Positions 48,743-60,067 of a stretch of 64,000 nucleotides of DNA are shown one piece after another. Source of the stretch: Methylibium sp. NZG (GTDB lineage Bacteria > Pseudomonadota > Gammaproteobacteria > Burkholderiales > Burkholderiaceae_C); assembly GCA_001263235.1 (NCBI GenBank), contig LGRD01000002.1, positions 496,001 to 560,000 of the forward strand, written 5' to 3'. Position numbers and translations under genes: made by a program. Below the pieces are notes generated by a model that was not told where the DNA came from, made no database searches, and was given only the letters and a program-made list of their open reading frames with translations. The stretch's first letter is position 1. Every line of letters begins with the position of its first letter.

Positions 48743-48770
48743 TACGCAGGAAGGCGCCGAACGGATGCAG
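48743..48770 (-). promoter_or_regulatory. Candidate ECF-type promoter for DUF4331-B
   Basis: Minus strand CTGCATCC, 13 bases, CTGCGTA, as before DUF4331-A. Flanking sequence downstream also shares a CCAG-CACC pattern. An additional inverted repeat GGCACCCGC/GCGGGTGCC (48708-48732) lies in the leader. Confidence 0.6.
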
Positions 48771-48802
48771 GCCCGCCCCAGCCGGCTGCCGAGCCCGCGG
48801 AA

Positions 48803-49963
48803 TCAGCGCAAGGGCTGCACGCCCGACGCGTCGCCGCGCTGCACCCACGCCGCGAACTCGTCGCGCAGGCGCGCGCTTTCGCGGACGACGCGCGACCACA
48901 CGGCCACGCGCGCGGGCGTGTCGTCGTTGTAGCGCTTGAAGTCTGCGCGGTCGGGCAGCTTGCCGTTGGGCAGCGAGGCCACCCACTGCGGCGTGGGCGA
49001 CAGCAGCACCACGTTGTCGAGTTGCGCGGTGGCGCGGTGGCGGTGCTTCAGGCTCTTGTCGAGCCAGCCGGGGATGACGCTGGGCTGGAAGTGCGGGTAG
49101 AGAACCAAGTCGGCGCCGTGCGGCTCGGGCACAAGGTCGCCCGCCGTCGCCAGCGACAGGCCGGCACCCGGCGGCGCGCCGCCATCGTCGGCCGCTCCGG
49201 CATGCAGCCCGGCGTAGTCGAGGTGCAGGTGGTAGTCGGTGATGCCGCCGTCCCAGTAGGCGCCGGTCGGCGCGCCGGGAATGTCGTTCACGGCCTCCAG
49301 CAGGAACGGGATCGAACAACTCGCCAGCAGGCTCAGGCGCAGGTTGGCAGCGCTCAGCGCCACGCTGTGCGTGCGGTAGGCGTGCAGGTGCAGCGGCAGC
49401 GGCTCGCGCGGGTCCGAGAACACCACCCGCTCAAGCCAGCCGCCCATCGCGCGCCGGCTCACCGCGTTGGCGGCAAATGCCCCCAGGTAACCCAGTGGCG
49501 TGCGCACGCGCCCCTCGCGCCGCAACAGGTGCAGCCCGCGGCTGGTGAACACGTGCAGCCGGTAGCGCGGGTGGCACAGCACCTCGGCTTCGCGCCCGCC
49601 GAAGCGCTGCTGCAGCTTCGCGCCGAACACCTCGCTAACGTGCCGCAGGGCCGGCGCCTTGCCGGGGCGGTGTTCGTAGTCCTGGTGGATGTAGTCGTGC
49701 GCCATTTGCGCCAGGGCCGGCGCCGGGTCGTTCATGCACGCCGTGGCCATGCGCCACGCACCGATCGACGCGCCGAGCAGGTGCACGGTGTGGCGGCTGC
49801 TGCTCAGCCAATCGCCGAAGATGAACTGGTCGAGCGGGTTCAGCACCAGCCCCTTGGGGCCACCGGCCGCGGCCGGGATCACGCGCACATCGTGCGGGCG
49901 CAAGCCGTGCTCACGCAGCGCCGACATCGCGCGCGGGCCGGCGTGGATGGAGAGGGCCTGCAT
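48803..49963 (-). CDS. Patatin-like phospholipase domain protein
   Basis: 386-residue protein with the Ser-Asp dyad layout of patatins: oxyanion-type AAAGGPKGL near residue 33, nucleophile in LGASIGAWRM (GxSxG) and the Asp in WDGGITDYH. Predicted lipid acyl hydrolase, cytoplasmic, no signal peptide. The start MQALSIHAGPRA (49963) is placed where the fold begins; an in-frame start 12 codons earlier is possible. It is divergent from nitrile hydratase (80 bases apart) and lies upstream of DUF4331-B on the same strand, 149 bases away. Substrate unknown. Confidence 0.87.
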   Translation of the reverse strand: MQALSIHAGPRAMSALREHGLRPHDVRVIPAAAGGPKGLVLNPLDQFIFGDWLSSSRHTVHLLGASIGAWRMATACMNDPAPALAQMAHDYIHQDYEHRPGKAPALRHVSEVFGAKLQQRFGGREAEVLCHPRYRLHVFTSRGLHLLRREGRVRTPLGYLGAFAANAVSRRAMGGWLERVVFSDPREPLPLHLHAYRTHSVALSAANLRLSLLASCSIPFLLEAVNDIPGAPTGAYWDGGITDYHLHLDYAGLHAGAADDGGAPPGAGLSLATAGDLVPEPHGADLVLYPHFQPSVIPGWLDKSLKHRHRATAQLDNVVLLSPTPQWVASLPNGKLPDRADFKRYNDDTPARVAVWSRVVRESARLRDEFAAWVQRGDASGVQPLR

Positions 49964-50043
49964 GGGCCGGACTGTATCGGCCGGTGCGACGGCCTGCATC
50001 GGACGGGCTTCTGGCGCGCTGCCTTCCGGCGTAGCATGGAGCG

Positions 50044-50676
50044 ATGGACGAACACGCTCACGACCACGCCCACGACGACGACCACAGCGAGCTCGGCGAG
50101 ATGGACCTGCGCGTGCGCGCGCTCGAAACCGTGCTCACGCAAAAGGGCTACATCGACCCGGCCGCGCTCGACGTGCTGATCGACACCTATCAGACGAAGA
50201 TCGGCCCGCGCAACGGCGCGCGTGTGGTGGCGCGTGCGTGGGTGGACCCGGCCTTCCACGCCTGGCTTCTGCGCGATGCGAGTGCCGCGATTGCCTCGCT
50301 CGGCTACACCGGCCGCCAGGGCGAACACATGGTGGCGGTGCCCAACACCGCCACGCGCCACAACCTGGTGGTGTGTACGTTATGCAGCTGCTACCCGTGG
50401 CCAGTGCTCGGCCTGCCGCCCACCTGGTACAAGAGCGCGCCGTACCGATCGCGCGCTGTGAAAGACCCGCGCGGCGTGCTGGCCGACTTCGGCGTGGCGC
50501 TGGCCGAAGCCATCGAGATCCGCGTCTGGGACTCGACCGCCGAGCTGCGCTACCTCGTGATCCCGCAACGCCCCGCCGGCACCGAGGCCTTCAGCGAAGC
50601 GCAGCTTGCCGCGCTGGTGACCAGGGACTCGATGATCGGCACCGGCTTGCCGCGGACGCCTGGGGCGGCAGCATGA
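50044..50676 (+). CDS. nthA: Nitrile hydratase alpha subunit, cobalt type
   Basis: Hydrates nitriles to amides. The 210-residue alpha subunit carries the metal claw C111-T112-L113-C114-S115-C116 followed by [15 protein letters not shown]; Thr at the second position and Tyr after the last Cys mark the cobalt rather than the iron class. C114 and C116 are the residues oxidised to sulfinic and sulfenic acid. The N-terminus is strikingly rich in His and Asp ([16 protein letters not shown]), which could capture metal (inference). The stop overlaps the beta start by four bases. Confidence 0.96.
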   Translation: MDEHAHDHAHDDDHSELGEMDLRVRALETVLTQKGYIDPAALDVLIDTYQTKIGPRNGARVVARAWVDPAFHAWLLRDASAAIASLGYTGRQGEHMVAVPNTATRHNLVVCTLCSCYPWPVLGLPPTWYKSAPYRSRAVKDPRGVLADFGVALAEAIEIRVWDSTAELRYLVIPQRPAGTEAFSEAQLAALVTRDSMIGTGLPRTPGAAA

Positions 50677-51344
50677 CCGGCACGACTTACACCAGCCACG
50701 CCGACCTGGGCGGCCAGCCCGGCCACGGCCCGGTGATGCCCGAGCCCGAAGCCGAGTTGTTCCATGCCGACTGGGAGCCACGCGTGCTGGCGTTGACGCT
50801 GGCGATGGGCGGCACCGGCGCCTGGAACATCGACATGAGCCGCAGCGCGCGCGAGACACTGCCCGACTACGCGGCGCTGAATTACTACCAGGTCTGGATC
50901 GCCGGGTTGGAGAAGCTGCTCGCCGATCGCCGCCTGGTGCTGGCCGACGAACTGCGCGCAGGTCGCTTGCTTCACCCCGCGGCACCGGTGCCGCGCGTGC
51001 TGATGGCCGACGCGGTGCCGGCCGCGCTGGCGAAGGGCTCGCCAACCCTGCGCTCTACGAATGCGCCGGCACGCTTTCAAACGGGCCAGGCCGTTCGCAC
51101 GCGCGCTCGACCGGCCGGGCACCACTCGCGCCTGCCTGGCTATGCGCTCGGCAAGCGCGGTGTGGTCGAACAGGTGCACGGCACGCATGTGTTTGCCGAC
51201 GCGCACGCCCAAGGCCTGGGCGAGCAACCGCAGTGGCTCTACACCGTCGTCTTCGACGGCACCGAGCTGTGGGGCGCCAATGCCGCGCCGGGGCTGGCGG
51301 TGTCGATCAACGCGTGGGAGCCGTACCTGGAGGCAGCGCCATGA
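50673..51344 (+). CDS. nthB: Nitrile hydratase beta subunit
   Basis: 223-residue partner of the alpha subunit. Family features are the early GG-G ([13 protein letters not shown]), [55 protein letters not shown], and [12 protein letters not shown]-type [20 protein letters not shown]. Overlaps the alpha gene and the activator gene by ATGA on both sides, so the three form one coupled operon. Confidence 0.95.
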   Translation: MTGTTYTSHADLGGQPGHGPVMPEPEAELFHADWEPRVLALTLAMGGTGAWNIDMSRSARETLPDYAALNYYQVWIAGLEKLLADRRLVLADELRAGRLLHPAAPVPRVLMADAVPAALAKGSPTLRSTNAPARFQTGQAVRTRARPAGHHSRLPGYALGKRGVVEQVHGTHVFADAHAQGLGEQPQWLYTVVFDGTELWGANAAPGLAVSINAWEPYLEAAP

Positions 51345-51769
51345 CGCCGCCAGCTTCAGAAGCGACCGGCTCGTCCGTCTCGGCCGCCTCGTCAGTGTCG
51401 GTCGACGCCCTGCCCGGCCTGCCGCAAGACGGCGACGGCCCCGTCTTCGCCGAACCCTGGCAAGCGCAGGCGTTTGCGATGTCGTTGGCGCTGCACCAGA
51501 AGGGCCTGTTCACCTGGTCCGAATGGGCGCAAGCGCTGGCTGAACGCATTACCGCGGCGCAAGCTGGAGGCGACGCCGACCTGGGCGACACCTACTACCA
51601 CCACTGGCTCGCCGCACTCGAAACGCTGGTCGCCGCCAAGGGCGCGAGCACGGCCGACGAACTGCAAACGTACCAGCGCGCCTGGGACCACGCGGCCGAC
51701 CGCACGCCGCACGGTCAGCCGATCGAATTGGTCGCAAGCGACTTTTCGACTCGGGGTCGTGAACGATAA
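51341..51769 (+). CDS. Nitrile hydratase activator / accessory protein
   Basis: 142-residue accessory protein related to the N-terminal part of the beta subunit (FAEPWQAQAFAMSLALHQKGLFTWSEWAQAL, then YYHHWLAALETLVAAKG). In cobalt enzymes this self-subunit-swapping chaperone inserts cobalt and matures the claw cysteines. Directly overlaps nthB (ATGA). No amidase gene follows, so further amide breakdown must be encoded elsewhere. Confidence 0.92.
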   Translation: MTPPASEATGSSVSAASSVSVDALPGLPQDGDGPVFAEPWQAQAFAMSLALHQKGLFTWSEWAQALAERITAAQAGGDADLGDTYYHHWLAALETLVAAKGASTADELQTYQRAWDHAADRTPHGQPIELVASDFSTRGRER

Positions 51770-51777
51770 CTCTGTCC

Positions 51778-51975
51778 ATGCAGCGCATCGCACGGCGTGT
51801 CCCGAAGCAGGACCAGCAGGCAAGCGACCTCGCTCTCTGGCTCGCCCAGCCCATGGCCGACCGAATCGCCGCGGTCGAAACCTTGCGTGCGCAGGCACAC
51901 CCGCCACTGGGCTCCACCGATGCTGAACCGCGCCTTCAGAGAGTTTGCCGAGTTGCTCAACGCGAAAGGCGTTGA
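51778..51975 (+). CDS. Small protein usually paired with a nucleotidyltransferase gene
   Basis: 65-residue protein, MQRIARRVPKQDQQASDLAL...LQRVCRVAQRERR. As I recall, short proteins of this form (starting with a basic stretch, containing QASDLAYW-like text, ending R-L-Q-R-V-x-R-V) often precede nucleotidyltransferase-like genes, perhaps toxin-antitoxin type. The partner here is broken. It is therefore likely a leftover; its own frame is complete. It overlaps the start of the pseudogene by 56 bases. Confidence 0.55.
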   Translation: MQRIARRVPKQDQQASDLALWLAQPMADRIAAVETLRAQAHPPLGSTDAEPRLQRVCRVAQRERR

Positions 51976-52234
51976 GTACCTGCTCGTCGGAGGCTCGGCC
52001 AGCCACCGCGCCGAATCGATTTGCTGACCGCCATCGACGGCGTCGAGTTCGACTTGCTTCCTGCGCCGCGAGCAGGTTGAACTCTCTGGTGTCCGCTTGA
52101 ACATCATCGGCCTCGACGACTTTAAGCTCAACAACGTGGCCAGTGGCCGACACAAAGACCTGGCCGACCTGGAGAGCCTGGGCCTCACGCCCGCCAGCGG
52201 CCAACCGACCTCTGGCTCAGCAGAAACGCATTGA
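51920..52234 (+). pseudogene. Broken nucleotidyltransferase-like gene
   Basis: The first 25 codons read MLNRAFREFAELLNAKGVEY-LLVGG, the beginning of a nucleotidyltransferase/AbiEii-like protein. The frame then meets a stop at 52027. In two other frames the end of such a protein is readable: RIDLLTAIDGVEFD (near 52014-52055), then after a frameshift FLRREQVELSGVRLNIIG and LDDFKLN...GRHKDLADLESLGLTP up to a stop at 52232-52234. The central part, including the catalytic GG...DxD region, is deleted. So at least one internal deletion and one frameshift are present. Confidence 0.75.
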
Positions 52235-52240
52235 CGCGGC

Positions 52241-54718
<2,478 letters not shown>

Positions 54719-54802
54719 GGCGAGGGCGGAAAACGAAAGCGGCGCAGTGTGCCACAGGGCCGGATCTGCCCGAGGCCGCCGCGCGACCGGCGGTGCCGAG
54801 GC

Positions 54803-55210
54803 TCAACGTCGCCCGAACAGCCGCCGCGCCGCCCGCCACGCCAGCTCGAACGTGAGCCGGTGGTTGGCCGCGATGAACCACAGCGGCGAGAAGTCCTTGC
54901 GCAAGACCCGCACGTCGCCGACCTTCGCATCGCGCTCGAACAAACGGTGCCCCACCAGCCCCGGCGCGGCATGTACCACCGGGAACAGCAGGGCCAGCCA
55001 CGGCAGCGGGCTCCAGAGCGCCAGCGGCAGCCACACCAGGCCCGCCACGGTGCCCGCCACATGCAGCCCCCGGTTGAGCGCGTGCCGATGCTCGGGGAGG
55101 AAGTGGTGGCGGTAGAAATGATCAAACGAAATCGCGCCCGGTGCGACCGGCTCGCCGGGGGGTTGCGAGGGCTGAGGGGCGGACGAGGCAGAGCTTGGTG
55201 GCGTGGGCAT
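54803..55210 (-). CDS. DUF962 (Mpo1-like) membrane protein
   Basis: 135-residue protein with the family text FYRHHFLPEHRHALNRGLHVAGT (a His-rich region that in yeast Mpo1 binds iron), two hydrophobic segments (LVWLPLALWSPLPWLALLFPVV) and a late KDFSPLWFIAANHRLTFE. Yeast Mpo1 is a fatty-acid alpha-dioxygenase; the bacterial role is not known. The start at 55210 has AAAGG upstream; ATG codons at 55243 and 55240 would add 10-11 residues but overlap the operator. Divergent from a TetR gene that may control it. Confidence 0.85.
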   Translation of the reverse strand: MPTPPSSASSAPQPSQPPGEPVAPGAISFDHFYRHHFLPEHRHALNRGLHVAGTVAGLVWLPLALWSPLPWLALLFPVVHAAPGLVGHRLFERDAKVGDVRVLRKDFSPLWFIAANHRLTFELAWRAARRLFGRR

Positions 55211-55241
55211 GATGAACCTTTCGGTTGACGATGTCGTCATC

Positions 55242-55274
55242 ATGCGAGCCTTTGCTCGTATTGCATACTCGCAT
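55242..55274. promoter_or_regulatory. Palindromic operator candidate between DUF962 and tetR genes
   Basis: ATGCGAG (55242-55248) and CTCGCAT (55268-55274) are exact inverted copies; a third half-site CTCGTAT (55255-55261) sits between them. It is located between the divergent genes, 21 bases before the tetR start, a usual place for a TetR autorepressor site. Confidence 0.5.
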
Positions 55275-55295
55275 TCTCAGCCAGGCCCGACGCCG

Positions 55296-55997
55296 ATGAA
55301 GAAGAGCGACCTCAAACCCCGAAAGGCGCCCCGCCAGCAGCGCTCGCAGGCGATGGTGGTGCTCATCCTGCAGGCGGCGGCTCGCGTTCTGGCGCGCGAT
55401 TCGCTGGCCGGCTTCAACACCAACCGGGTGGCCGAGGTGGCGGGCATCAGCGTTGGCTCGCTGTACCAGTACTTCCCGAACAAGTCGGCGCTGGTCACGG
55501 CGCTGATCCACGAGGCGCACCGGGACTTCACGGCCGCGCTGGACCGGCTGTTCCACCAGGTCGATGGCCAGCCGCTGGAGCCCACGCTGCGGGCGGTGGC
55601 ACGGCTGGCCATCGAGCAGCAATACGCCAACCCGGTGCTCGCCGCCGCACTCGACCACGAAGAGAAGCGCTTGCCGATCCAGGACCACCTGCAGGCCTTC
55701 GGCGCCATGCTGCTGAGTCGGGTGGGCACGCTGCTGCAGCGGCACGCCGACGCGCTGGCGCCCAGCCTGCCCGCATCGGCGGCGGCCGACTGCCTGACCC
55801 TCACCAAAGCCCTCGTCGAGGCCGATGCCGAGCAGGGCCGAAAGCCCGCTGCCGACCTGGAAGACCGCATCGTGCGCGCGCTGCTCGGCTACCTGACGCT
55901 GCCGGCGCCACCCGCTCGACTGACCCCGAATCGAACGACGACCGCTCGGCGCAAGCCGCAGCGCTCGCTTCGGGCGCCGTCGGCCCAGCGCCGCTAA
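55296..55997 (+). CDS. TetR-family transcriptional regulator
   Basis: 233-residue regulator. The N-terminal HTH reads RVLARDSLAGFNTNRVAEVAGISVGSLYQYFPNKSALVTAL (positions about 30-70), the standard TetR DNA-binding domain; the C-terminal ligand domain is helical and unrecognised. The basic C-terminal tail ([20 protein letters not shown]) is unusual. Start taken at ATG 55296 (MKKSDLKPRK); an upstream in-frame ATG at 55242 would run through the palindrome. The stop overlaps that of the convergent hslO. Confidence 0.9.
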   Translation: MKKSDLKPRKAPRQQRSQAMVVLILQAAARVLARDSLAGFNTNRVAEVAGISVGSLYQYFPNKSALVTALIHEAHRDFTAALDRLFHQVDGQPLEPTLRAVARLAIEQQYANPVLAAALDHEEKRLPIQDHLQAFGAMLLSRVGTLLQRHADALAPSLPASAAADCLTLTKALVEADAEQGRKPAADLEDRIVRALLGYLTLPAPPARLTPNRTTTARRKPQRSLRAPSAQRR

Positions 55998-56977
55998 TTG
56001 ATCGAACTCGACCCCGGCATCTGATCAGTCACCGGCGTGAACAACCCACCCACATCGACCGAATCGAAGTGGTACTTCAAACCGCAAAAGTCGCACCCGA
56101 CTTCGGCGCGGCTTTGTTCTGCGACGATGCCGTCGACCTCCTCGCGGCCAAGGCTGCGCAGCATGTTGCCCACGTGCTCGCGCGAGCAGGTGCACGCAAA
56201 GCGCGGGCCGTTGGCGCCGGTCTGCGGCTCGAAGCGGCGCAGCGGCTCTTCCCAGAACAGGCGGCGCAAAACGGTGTTCACATCGAGGCCGAGCAGTTCG
56301 TCGCGCGTCAGCGTGGCAGCGAGGTGGGCGATGCGGTTGTAGGCTTCATTGACGCCGATTTCATCCTCGTTGCGCTGGCTCGCCGATGAGCCGCCGATGT
56401 TGCCCGCGCCCTGGACTGGCAGACGCTGGATCAGCAGGCCAGCGGCCACCTTGTCGTCCGCTGCGAGGATCAGTTTGGTGTCGAGCTGCTCCGACTGCAG
56501 CATGTAGTGCTCCAGCACCTCGCTCAACTGCTGCAGCGGTTCGCGCGCATCGCCGTGCAGCGGCACGATGCCGGTGTAGGGCTGCTGGCCGGGGTGCCGG
56601 TCTTTCGGGTCGAGCGTGATCGAGCAGCGGCCCTGGCCACCGGCGTTCAGCATCGCCTCCAGCCGATCGCCCGGCCGGACCTCGCCCACCACCTTGGCGG
56701 TGACGCGAAAGGCCAGGTCGGGCTGCACCTGCGCCACCGCGAGCTTCACCGGGCCGTCGCCGAAGACCTGCAGGATCAGCGAGCCGCTGAACTTGATGTT
56801 GGCCTGCATCAGCGTGGCCGCGGCGGCCATCTCGCCCATGAGGACGCGTACCGGCACCCCAAAAGAGTCGTCGGCCGCCTCACGCCGGCGAAGTACCTCC
56901 TGCCAGCTGTCGGTCAACCGCACCAGCATCCCGCGCACGGGAAAGCCTTCAAAAATGAACCTGTGGAGCTCGCTCAC
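55994..56977 (-). CDS. hslO: Redox-regulated chaperone Hsp33
   Basis: Holdase activated by oxidative unfolding. 327 residues; the C-terminal zinc site is present as C-x-C (ACTCSREH) and C-x2-C (GCDFCGLKY), with the linker region before it and the N-terminal core ([23 protein letters not shown]). The start is GTG at 56977, overlapping the stop of the gamma-carbonic anhydrase gene by four bases; the conserved sequence [11 protein letters not shown] begins right there. Confidence 0.95.
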   Translation of the reverse strand: MSELHRFIFEGFPVRGMLVRLTDSWQEVLRRREAADDSFGVPVRVLMGEMAAAATLMQANIKFSGSLILQVFGDGPVKLAVAQVQPDLAFRVTAKVVGEVRPGDRLEAMLNAGGQGRCSITLDPKDRHPGQQPYTGIVPLHGDAREPLQQLSEVLEHYMLQSEQLDTKLILAADDKVAAGLLIQRLPVQGAGNIGGSSASQRNEDEIGVNEAYNRIAHLAATLTRDELLGLDVNTVLRRLFWEEPLRRFEPQTGANGPRFACTCSREHVGNMLRSLGREEVDGIVAEQSRAEVGCDFCGLKYHFDSVDVGGLFTPVTDQMPGSSSIN

Positions 56978-57522
56978 CAGCCAGTTTCTCCGCTGTCCAC
57001 CGCGACCGGAATCAAGCCGGCGCGAAAGCGCCTCGCGTTGCTGACGTAGTGCTTGGCCGAGCGCTGCAGGCCTTCGATCTGCTGCGCAGTGAGCGGGCGC
57101 ACCACCTTGGCGGGCGAGCCCATGATGAGTGAGCCGTCGGGGAATTCCTTGCCCTCGGTCACGAGCGAGGCCGCGCCGACGAGGCAGTTGCGGCCGATCT
57201 TCGCGCCGTTGAGCAGCACGGCGCCGATGCCGATGAGCGAGCCGTCGCCCACTGTGCAGCCGTGCAGCATGGCGCGGTGGCCCACCGTCACGTTCTCGCC
57301 CAGCGTGACGGGGAAGCCGGGGTCGGAGTGCACCACGCTGCCGTCCTGGATGTTGCTGCCGCGGCCGACGCGCAACTCCTCGTTGTCGCCGCGCATCACC
57401 ACGTTGAACCACACACTGGTGTTTTCGCCCAGGTGCACGTTGCCGACGACCTGCGCGCTCTCGGCCACCCAGGCGGAGCTGGCCACACGGGGAATCAATT
57501 GATCGACTTGGTAGACCGCCAT
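56974..57522 (-). CDS. Gamma-carbonic anhydrase family protein
   Basis: 182-residue left-handed beta-helix protein of the YrdA/CaiE type. Hexapeptide repeats run from [21 protein letters not shown] to [20 protein letters not shown]. Metal ligands are His in GSVVHSD and the pair in VGHRAMLHG. Whether it is an active carbonic anhydrase is uncertain, since many family members are not. The start at 57522 ([11 protein letters not shown]) is the usual one; overlaps hslO by GTGA. Divergent from the DUF455 gene. Confidence 0.9.
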   Translation of the reverse strand: MAVYQVDQLIPRVASSAWVAESAQVVGNVHLGENTSVWFNVVMRGDNEELRVGRGSNIQDGSVVHSDPGFPVTLGENVTVGHRAMLHGCTVGDGSLIGIGAVLLNGAKIGRNCLVGAASLVTEGKEFPDGSLIMGSPAKVVRPLTAQQIEGLQRSAKHYVSNARRFRAGLIPVAVDSGETGW

Positions 57523-57571
57523 GGTGGTGTGCGAGGGTGTCGCCGGAGAGAGGAAGCCGATAATTCTAGAG

Positions 57572-58420
57572 ATGAAGTCCCCGAACGCGCCGGTGGAGGT
57601 GGCCGCAACTGCGCAGGCCACGCCCTCCGAGCTGCCTCGCGAAGCCCGAGCCGCGGCGCTGCAAGTCTTGCAGCAGGCCGACCCGGCGCGCAAGGTTGTG
57701 CAAACGCGCGCGCTGTTTGCAGGCGTCGGCGCGGCAGACATCGACACCCACGTCGTCTTCGACGAGCCCGCCTCCCTGCCCGGTCGCCCCACGCTGCCGC
57801 GGCTGGTGCCGCCCAAAGCCGTGCCCACCCGCTCGCCCTTCACGCTCGAAGGCCGCGCCGCGCTGCTGCACGCCATCACGCACATCGAGTTCAACGCCAT
57901 CAACCTGGCGCTCGATGCGGTGTGGCGCTTTCCCGGCATGCCACCGGCCTACTACACCGACTGGCTGCGCGTGGCCGCTGAAGAAGCGCTGCACTTCACG
58001 CTGATGCGCGAGCACCTGCAAAGCCTGGGCTTCGACTACGGCGCGTTCGATTCGCACGACGGCCTGTGGCTGATGGTGCAGCGCACCGCGCACGACGTGA
58101 CGGCGCGCATGGCGCTGGTGCCGCGCACGCTGGAGGCGCGCGGCCTGGACGCGTCGCCGCCGATCCAGGCCAAGCTGCGCCAGGCGGGCGATCTGCGCGC
58201 GGTGGACATTCTCGACGTGATCCTGCGCGACGAGGTCGGCCACGTCGCCATCGGCAACCACTGGTACCGCTGGCTGTGCGCGCGCGACGGATGCGACCCG
58301 GTGACGCTCTACCCTGCGCTCGCGCAGACGTACGACGCCCCTCGCCCTCGCCCGCCGTTCAACATCGAGGCGCGGCTCGCCGCAGGCTTCACGCTGGCCG
58401 AGCTCGATCTGCTCGCATGA
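57572..58420 (+). CDS. DUF455 ferritin-like protein
   Basis: 282-residue protein of the DUF455 family. The ferritin-like di-iron signature is visible: [37 protein letters not shown], and [17 protein letters not shown], giving Glu and His ligands in E-x-x-H pattern. Members include MiaE-like hydroxylases in outline, but the role here is unknown. The ATG at 57572 lacks a Shine-Dalgarno; TAATTCTAGAG just before it could be part of the promoter, so the message may be nearly leaderless. Confidence 0.85.
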   Translation: MKSPNAPVEVAATAQATPSELPREARAAALQVLQQADPARKVVQTRALFAGVGAADIDTHVVFDEPASLPGRPTLPRLVPPKAVPTRSPFTLEGRAALLHAITHIEFNAINLALDAVWRFPGMPPAYYTDWLRVAAEEALHFTLMREHLQSLGFDYGAFDSHDGLWLMVQRTAHDVTARMALVPRTLEARGLDASPPIQAKLRQAGDLRAVDILDVILRDEVGHVAIGNHWYRWLCARDGCDPVTLYPALAQTYDAPRPRPPFNIEARLAAGFTLAELDLLA

Positions 58421-58483
58421 TGTGCGATGAACGAGCGGCCTGAACCAGCAGACCGCGACGACAACTCGAATCGCAGGAACCCC

Positions 58484-60001
58484 ATGAACATCTTCGTCGC
58501 CGGCTTTCACCACGAGACCAACACATTTGCGCCGTCGCCGGCCGACTGGGCCGCGTTCGAGTCGGGCGCTGGTTACGCGGCGTACTCGCGCGGTGCCGTG
58601 ATGCTCGAACGCATGCAAGGCAGCAGCCTGGCCATCGGCGGTTTTGCGCAGGCCGCGCGCGAGCGCGGCTGGACGCTGCTGCCCTCGGTGTGGGCCGGCG
58701 CGGTGCCGTCCAACCGCGTCACTGCGGCGGCGTTCGAGCGCATCTGCGCCGAGATCGTCGACGACCTGCAGCAAGACGATCTCGATGCGATCTACCTCGA
58801 CCTGCACGGCGCGGCGGTGGCCGAGGGCTGCGACGACGCCGAGGGCGAACTGCTGCGGCGCATCCGCGCGGTGGTCGGGCCCAACCTGCCGATCGTGGCC
58901 AGCCTGGACCTGCACGCCAACGTGACCGCGCAAATGCTGCGCCTGAGCAGCGCCATGACGGCCTACCGCACCTACCCGCACGTGGACATGCGCGAGACCG
59001 GCGCGCGCGCCGCGCAGATGCTGGCGCATCGCCTGGGCGACGCAACCGGCCTCACCCAGGCCGAGCGCCACCAGCACAGTGAACGCGTGCCGTTCCTGCT
59101 GCCGCTGAACGCGCAGTGCACGCTGATGGAGCCCGCCGCATCAATCATCCAGCTGCTCGAGCGGCTGGAAAACGAGCACAAGGTCGAGCTGAACTTTGCG
59201 ATGGGCTTTTCGGCCGCCGACTTCTCCGAGTGCGGGCCGGTGCTGTTCGGCTACGGCCCCGACGCCGACGAAGTGGCAGGCGCTGTGAAGCGGCTGTACG
59301 ACGAGGCGGTCGTGCAGCGCCGAGGCGATTGGGCGTTGGAGCTGCTGCCACCCGCCGACGCGATCGAGCAGGCCATCGCGCTGGCCGCCGACGCGAGCGG
59401 CCCGGTGGTCATTGCCGACACGCAGGACAACCCCGGCGCCGGGGGCGACTCCAACACCACCGGCTTGCTGCATGCGCTCGTCCACGCGCGCGCCGGCGAG
59501 CGGCTCGGCGGACGTGTGGCACTGGGCTTGTTGTTCGACTCCGAGTCCGCCCGCGCCGCGCACGCTGCGGGCGTGGGCGCCACGCTGGCGTTGAGCCTCG
59601 GCCGATCGGTGCCCACCTGGTCGGGCGCGATGACCGAACCGCCGCTGCAGGCGCAAGTCACGGTGCTGGCGCTGAGCGACGGCGTCGTGCCGCTGCACGG
59701 GCCGATGACCGCCGGCATGACGACGACGCTCGGGCCCTGCGCCTGCGTCGAGCTTGCCGGCATCCGCGTGCTGCTCAGCAGCGCCAAGGCGCAGATGCTC
59801 GACCTCGACCTGTACCGCTTCCTCGCCGTGGAGCCGGCGCAGATGAAGCTGCTGGTCAACAAGAGCTCGGTGCACTTTCGGGCTGCGTTTGCACCGATCG
59901 CATCGCACATCCTGGTCGCCAAGGCGCCGGGGCCGATGGCGGCCGACCCGGCCGACCTGCCGTGGCAGCACCTGCCCGAGGGCATGGCGCGGCGGCCCTG
60001 A
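58484..60001 (+). CDS. M81-family metallopeptidase (MlrC-like)
   Basis: 505-residue enzyme related to microcystinase C. The N-terminal MNIFVAGFHHETNTFAP, the metal motif DLHAN (SLDLHANVTAQM) and HVDMRETG, and DTQDNPGAGGDSNTTGLL are typical. In cyanotoxin degraders MlrC cleaves linear peptides, but most members in non-degrading bacteria have unknown substrates. No mlrA, B or D lies beside it. AGGA precedes the ATG at 58484. Confidence 0.9.
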   Translation: MNIFVAGFHHETNTFAPSPADWAAFESGAGYAAYSRGAVMLERMQGSSLAIGGFAQAARERGWTLLPSVWAGAVPSNRVTAAAFERICAEIVDDLQQDDLDAIYLDLHGAAVAEGCDDAEGELLRRIRAVVGPNLPIVASLDLHANVTAQMLRLSSAMTAYRTYPHVDMRETGARAAQMLAHRLGDATGLTQAERHQHSERVPFLLPLNAQCTLMEPAASIIQLLERLENEHKVELNFAMGFSAADFSECGPVLFGYGPDADEVAGAVKRLYDEAVVQRRGDWALELLPPADAIEQAIALAADASGPVVIADTQDNPGAGGDSNTTGLLHALVHARAGERLGGRVALGLLFDSESARAAHAAGVGATLALSLGRSVPTWSGAMTEPPLQAQVTVLALSDGVVPLHGPMTAGMTTTLGPCACVELAGIRVLLSSAKAQMLDLDLYRFLAVEPAQMKLLVNKSSVHFRAAFAPIASHILVAKAPGPMAADPADLPWQHLPEGMARRP

Positions 60002-60067
60002 ACTTGCTTGGGCTGCTGCCGGCGTGGCCTCGCCAGCCCCGCGCTCTTTGGTGCGAGCGCATGGCGG

